From assembly GCF_030547425.1 (NCBI RefSeq), contig NZ_JAUORH010000003.1, positions 124,001 to 188,000 on the forward strand: a DNA stretch of 64,000 nucleotides, read 5' to 3'. The notes under the pieces were generated by a model. That model saw only the letters and a list, made by a program, of their open reading frames with translations, searched no databases and was not told the origin of the DNA. Source of the stretch: Tenacibaculum sp. 1_MG-2023. Lineage in GTDB: Bacteria; Bacteroidota; Bacteroidia; Flavobacteriales; Flavobacteriaceae. Shown here in pieces: positions 60,901 through 64,000 of the stretch; within the stretch, counting starts at the first letter, position 1, and each line of letters opens with the position of its first letter. A program made the position numbers and the translations under genes.

Positions 60901-62050
60901 AAATACAATTTGAAATCAATTCACAACTTTTTCTCTTTCCGCTTGTGATTTAGTAGTCTTGTGATTGCTCACGTAAAAATACAATTTGAAATCAATTCAC
61001 AACGATTTACTTGTTTTGTGTCGTTATTAATACCTTGTGATTGCTCACGTAAAAATACAATTTGAAATCAATTCACAACTACTAATCCATTACCTACTGT
61101 AGTAATTGGCTTGTGATTGCTCACGTAAAAATACAATTTGAAATCAATTCACAACCCATTTATCTTGAACATATATAACTGTTAACTTGTGATTGCTCAC
61201 GTAAAAATACAATTTGAAATCAATTCACAACTAATTAGTTTATTTAAACATAACACACTACCTTGTGATTGCTCACGTAAAAATACAATTTGAAATCAAT
61301 TCACAACTTGATAAATGGGAAGGATAAAGAGTTGCTACTTGTGATTGCTCACGTAAAAATACAATTTGAAATCAATTCACAACTCATAGGTTTAGCAACT
61401 TTGTTCGGCTTATCTTGTGATTGCTCACGTAAAAATACAATTTGAAATCAATTCACAACTCGTTCTCCATAGGTTTTTACTGTTTTGGTCTTGTGATTGC
61501 TCACGTAAAAATACAATTTGAAATCAATTCACAACGGATGTTCAAGTCTTTCAATTCGTATTTAACTTGTGATTGCTCACGTAAAAATACAATTTGAAAT
61601 CAATTCACAACTTAACCCTTCTGATGCAACCTCTGCTGCTGCTTGTGATTGCTCACGTAAAAATACAATTTGAAATCAATTCACAACACGGATGAATATA
61701 CAGTAGTGGAATAGTTACTTGTGATTGCTCACGTAAAAATACAATTTGAAATCAATTCACAACGATAAATGGTTTTAACTGTGTTTACATCGGCTTGTGA
61801 TTGCTCACGTAAAAATACAATTTGAAATCAATTCACAACATATTGTCTTTTATATGTTTTTTTAAATCACTTGTGATTGCTCACGTAAAAATACAATTTG
61901 AAATCAATTCACAACTAAGAATTAAAATGAACCTCAAAAACAACACTTGTGATTGCTCACGTAAAAATACAATTTGAAATCAATTCACAACTCTAAACCT
62001 GTATCCGTCCCTACAATAACTCTTGTGATTGCTCACGTAAAAATACAATT
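57994..62050 (-). CRISPR. Type II-C CRISPR array with 53 spacers
   Basis: The repeat is 46 bp and the spacers are 30 bp, with an exact 76-bp period over 4 kb. There are 53 full repeats that appear identical, and a 54th at 62022 that matches only for its first 29 bp and then diverges. In crRNA sense (minus strand) the repeat begins GTTGTGAATTGATTTC and ends GAGCAATCACAAG. The strand is set by the tracrRNA anti-repeat, which can pair only with this strand. The array is thus read from the far end toward cas2. Spacers 3 (58192-58221) and 20 (59484-59513) differ at only two positions. Confidence 0.97.
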
Positions 62051-62064
62051 GTAAATAACTAAAC

Positions 62065-64000
62065 CTACTTCCAAACAACATTTTTCTTGGTCAATTCATT
62101 GTTTACATTGTGAATATGGAAAAGACGTGCCTTTAATAACAGCTTCCTTCCATTCATAGTTCGAGTATACACCAACTTAGATTTACCAAGATGTTTGTTC
62201 CAGCAAGATTGAAAAACTAGGCATTCTTTTTTACGAACACCAAAAATTTCAGGAACAGAAAAAAAATTATGTAGCTTTAATTTTTTACGAAGCCAATTTG
62301 TTTTTATCAATAAATACTTAGGGTTATCAATAGGTTGGAGTAGCTCATCCAAAGCTTTTATAATTAAAGTATTCTCATATCTATTTGCTCCATGTATAGT
62401 ACAAGAAACATTTCCTTTAGCTAATAATTGAGTTTGAATTTGTATTTTGTTTAAAGGAGTTGTTAAATGATTTAATTCATTAAGAGATTCTAAAATGACG
62501 AATGCCATTTTATCTATTTTCTTATGAATCAATCCGAAGTATAGATATAGTTGTGTAGACTTGTAAATTTTGTAACCAAAAGTTAATCCCAAAGCTGATG
62601 ACAAAGCAAAAAGGAAGTAAATAATTCCTTTTTGTAAGAGTACGTTAAAGTTTTTAATGATAAACTCCGGTAGAAAAAAGGATAAACCAACAATAATTTC
62701 GCTAATCGCGTACTTTACAATATCTTGATAGTATAACTTTTTCTGTTTGGGAAACTGCTTGTTCCTTTCATTATAAAAAGTAAGTTCTTTGCTAATTCCT
62801 TTTCCATGACTAACGGCATTTTTCCATTGTTTAGCAATCAAATTTCTGTTTTCAGAAAGCGCTAAGGTTTGTTTATTTAAACTATCAATATCTTCATCAA
62901 TAAAATTAGCAGGAAGCTGTAAACGTTCAATCCCGTTAGAAATAACAGCTTTTTCATCATTAGAAATACCCAAAAAAGCATCGAAACGACGTGAAAGAAT
63001 TTCAAAATCTCGTCCTCCCAACTCATCTGAAATATCAATACATGCCAAATGCCAAATTAAGCCTACTTTATTAGGGTTTTTACTGTTTACTCTAATTGCA
63101 CGACCACGCATTTGATTTGAAGTAACAAACGACCCCACAACTGACGCTAAAATTAAACTATTAATAGATGGAGCATCCCAACCTTCACCTAATAGTGATT
63201 TTGTTCCCACTAACACTTTAATATGTCCGAGTTCAAAAAGCTGCGTAATGACTTCAACAATACTATGTTTAGATGAGTTTTTAGTTGTAAGAATTACAAA
63301 TTCAGTGTCTGATTTTAAAGGAGTATAATTGTAGTTTTCAATAGTATCAATTAAACCAAGCTTTGCAATATTACTACTATGAATAATTACCAAACTACCT
63401 GTAAGAACTGCTAAACTATTTTTATTTTTTGTAGCTATTCTAACATGATGAAAAATAGGAACAACACCCAGTTTTTTTATTTCTTTTATTTCAGTTAAAG
63501 AGCAATTTAGGTATTCTTTTCTGATATAATCAGATAAAATAACACAACGCAAATCATCCTGTAAATTTTGTTGTTCTTGTTGAACAATGGTGGTAATACT
63601 TTTTAATTTGCTAGGACTATTACTGAGTGATTTATACAAAAGTTCATTTCCTACTAAATTGACTTTGTTTTTACTGAAAACTGCCAATTTTCGAAGTCTT
63701 TTTTCTAAAAAATCTAAATAAACTTCATCTTCAATAAGGTTTTCACGATCAGTTACCAATAAGTGTTGAAATAAAATTTGAATCCATTCATTTGTAATTG
63801 AAGGAAAATCAATCTCTTCATCTTTATCAAAACCTAATATACGTAGTTTTTCAAAAGGAATAGTTTCTCCTGCTTCATGTAAGAAGATTAGCATTGAAGA
63901 AAAGAAGTCGGAATACTTGTAGAGTTCTTCTAAGTTTTCCTCTGTTTTAGCATAAAATCTATGCTGTTTTAGAAAAGAAATAAATTTTTCATCTTTTAAA
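62065..64000 (-). CDS. Helicase-superfamily protein with two membrane segments (partial)
   Basis: The frame is open from the window edge (64000) to the stop at 62065. The gene is cut at its 5' end, so the N-terminal ATP-binding domain lies outside. What is visible is the second helicase domain with motif V (GTKSLLGEGWDAPSINSL) and motif VI (QMRGRAIRVNSKNPNKVGL, giving QxxGRxxR). It is followed by a region with two hydrophobic segments (ISEIIVGLSFFLPEFIIKNF, GIIYFLFALSSALGLTFGY) and a C-terminal domain of about 170 residues that I do not recognise. Membrane segments are unusual for such helicases. It ends 14 bp from the CRISPR array, in the crRNA direction. A defence role is possible from context only. 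Confidence 0.8.
   Translation of the reverse strand, partial: LKDEKFISFLKQHRFYAKTEENLEELYKYSDFFSSMLIFLHEAGETIPFEKLRILGFDKDEEIDFPSITNEWIQILFQHLLVTDRENLIEDEVYLDFLEKRLRKLAVFSKNKVNLVGNELLYKSLSNSPSKLKSITTIVQQEQQNLQDDLRCVILSDYIRKEYLNCSLTEIKEIKKLGVVPIFHHVRIATKNKNSLAVLTGSLVIIHSSNIAKLGLIDTIENYNYTPLKSDTEFVILTTKNSSKHSIVEVITQLFELGHIKVLVGTKSLLGEGWDAPSINSLILASVVGSFVTSNQMRGRAIRVNSKNPNKVGLIWHLACIDISDELGGRDFEILSRRFDAFLGISNDEKAVISNGIERLQLPANFIDEDIDSLNKQTLALSENRNLIAKQWKNAVSHGKGISKELTFYNERNKQFPKQKKLYYQDIVKYAISEIIVGLSFFLPEFIIKNFNVLLQKGIIYFLFALSSALGLTFGYKIYKSTQLYLYFGLIHKKIDKMAFVILESLNELNHLTTPLNKIQIQTQLLAKGNVSCTIHGANRYENTLIIKALDELLQPIDNPKYLLIKTNWLRKKLKLHNFFSVPEIFGVRKKECLVFQSCWNKHLGKSKLVYTRTMNGRKLLLKARLFHIHNVNNELTKKNVVWK

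Noticed and set aside
60927..60956. Apparent extra partial repeat inside spacer 39 (CTTGTGATTT)
   Set aside because: Only nine or ten bases match the repeat start, and the 76-bp period is unchanged, so it is ordinary spacer sequence.

Overview
The window is chromosomal DNA of a Flavobacteriaceae bacterium, most likely Tenacibaculum-like. That placement is an inference from several things: strongly AT-rich sequence, secreted proteins with a type IX secretion (T9SS type B) C-terminal domain, monomeric isocitrate dehydrogenase, promoters of the Bacteroidota type (TTTG, about 19 nt, TAnnTTTG), and the absence of Shine-Dalgarno sequences. No rRNA, tRNA, insertion sequence or prophage is visible.

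Left part (0-39 kb): ordinary chromosome. It holds two lipoproteins, ribosomal protein L31, a glutamate-synthase-like FMN protein, an RlmG-type rRNA methylase, a histidine-decarboxylase-like enzyme, an M28 peptidase, an iron/cobalamin-type ABC importer behind rdgB, a TonB-dependent receptor with an M23 peptidase, and the zapA region followed by a 6S-like RNA and ribonuclease Y. A four-gene cluster of secreted modular proteins (22.3-27.2 kb) ends in a T9SS-sorted protein. Then come murQ, icd, rplS-trmD, a pseudouridine synthase, gamma-glutamyltransferase, pepD and recR.

Middle part (39.7-52.0 kb): a nearly uninterrupted haem biosynthesis region. Leftward run hemJ and hemH, then a SpoU methylase and an AraC regulator. 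Rightward run hemA, a hemC-hemD fusion, hemB, hemL, hemE and hemF. Together they cover every step from glutamyl-tRNA to protohaem. A four-helix-bundle gene of the 23S intervening-sequence family sits between hemL and hemE, bordered by short heptamer-type repeats that also supply stop codons.

Right part (52.1-64.0 kb): a complete type II-C CRISPR-Cas system. A divergent tracrRNA lies upstream of cas9 (1396 aa), followed by a terminator-like hairpin, then cas1 and cas2 (overlapping), a bidirectional terminator, and an array of 53 spacers with 46-bp repeats and 30-bp spacers. Complementarity to the tracrRNA shows that crRNA is read from the minus strand, toward the cas genes. The degenerate repeat lies at the far end, and each repeat carries a promoter-like element. 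A helicase gene with two membrane segments, cut by the window edge, runs straight into that end of the array with only 14 bp between.

Most worth a second look: the inverted orientation of the array and its repeat-borne promoter, related spacer pairs and a base bias at the repeat-adjacent spacer position, the hairpin between cas9 and cas1, the missing start codon of the ABC ATPase, an intergenic region with an orphan terminator at 32 kb, and the repeat-flanked insertion in the haem operon.
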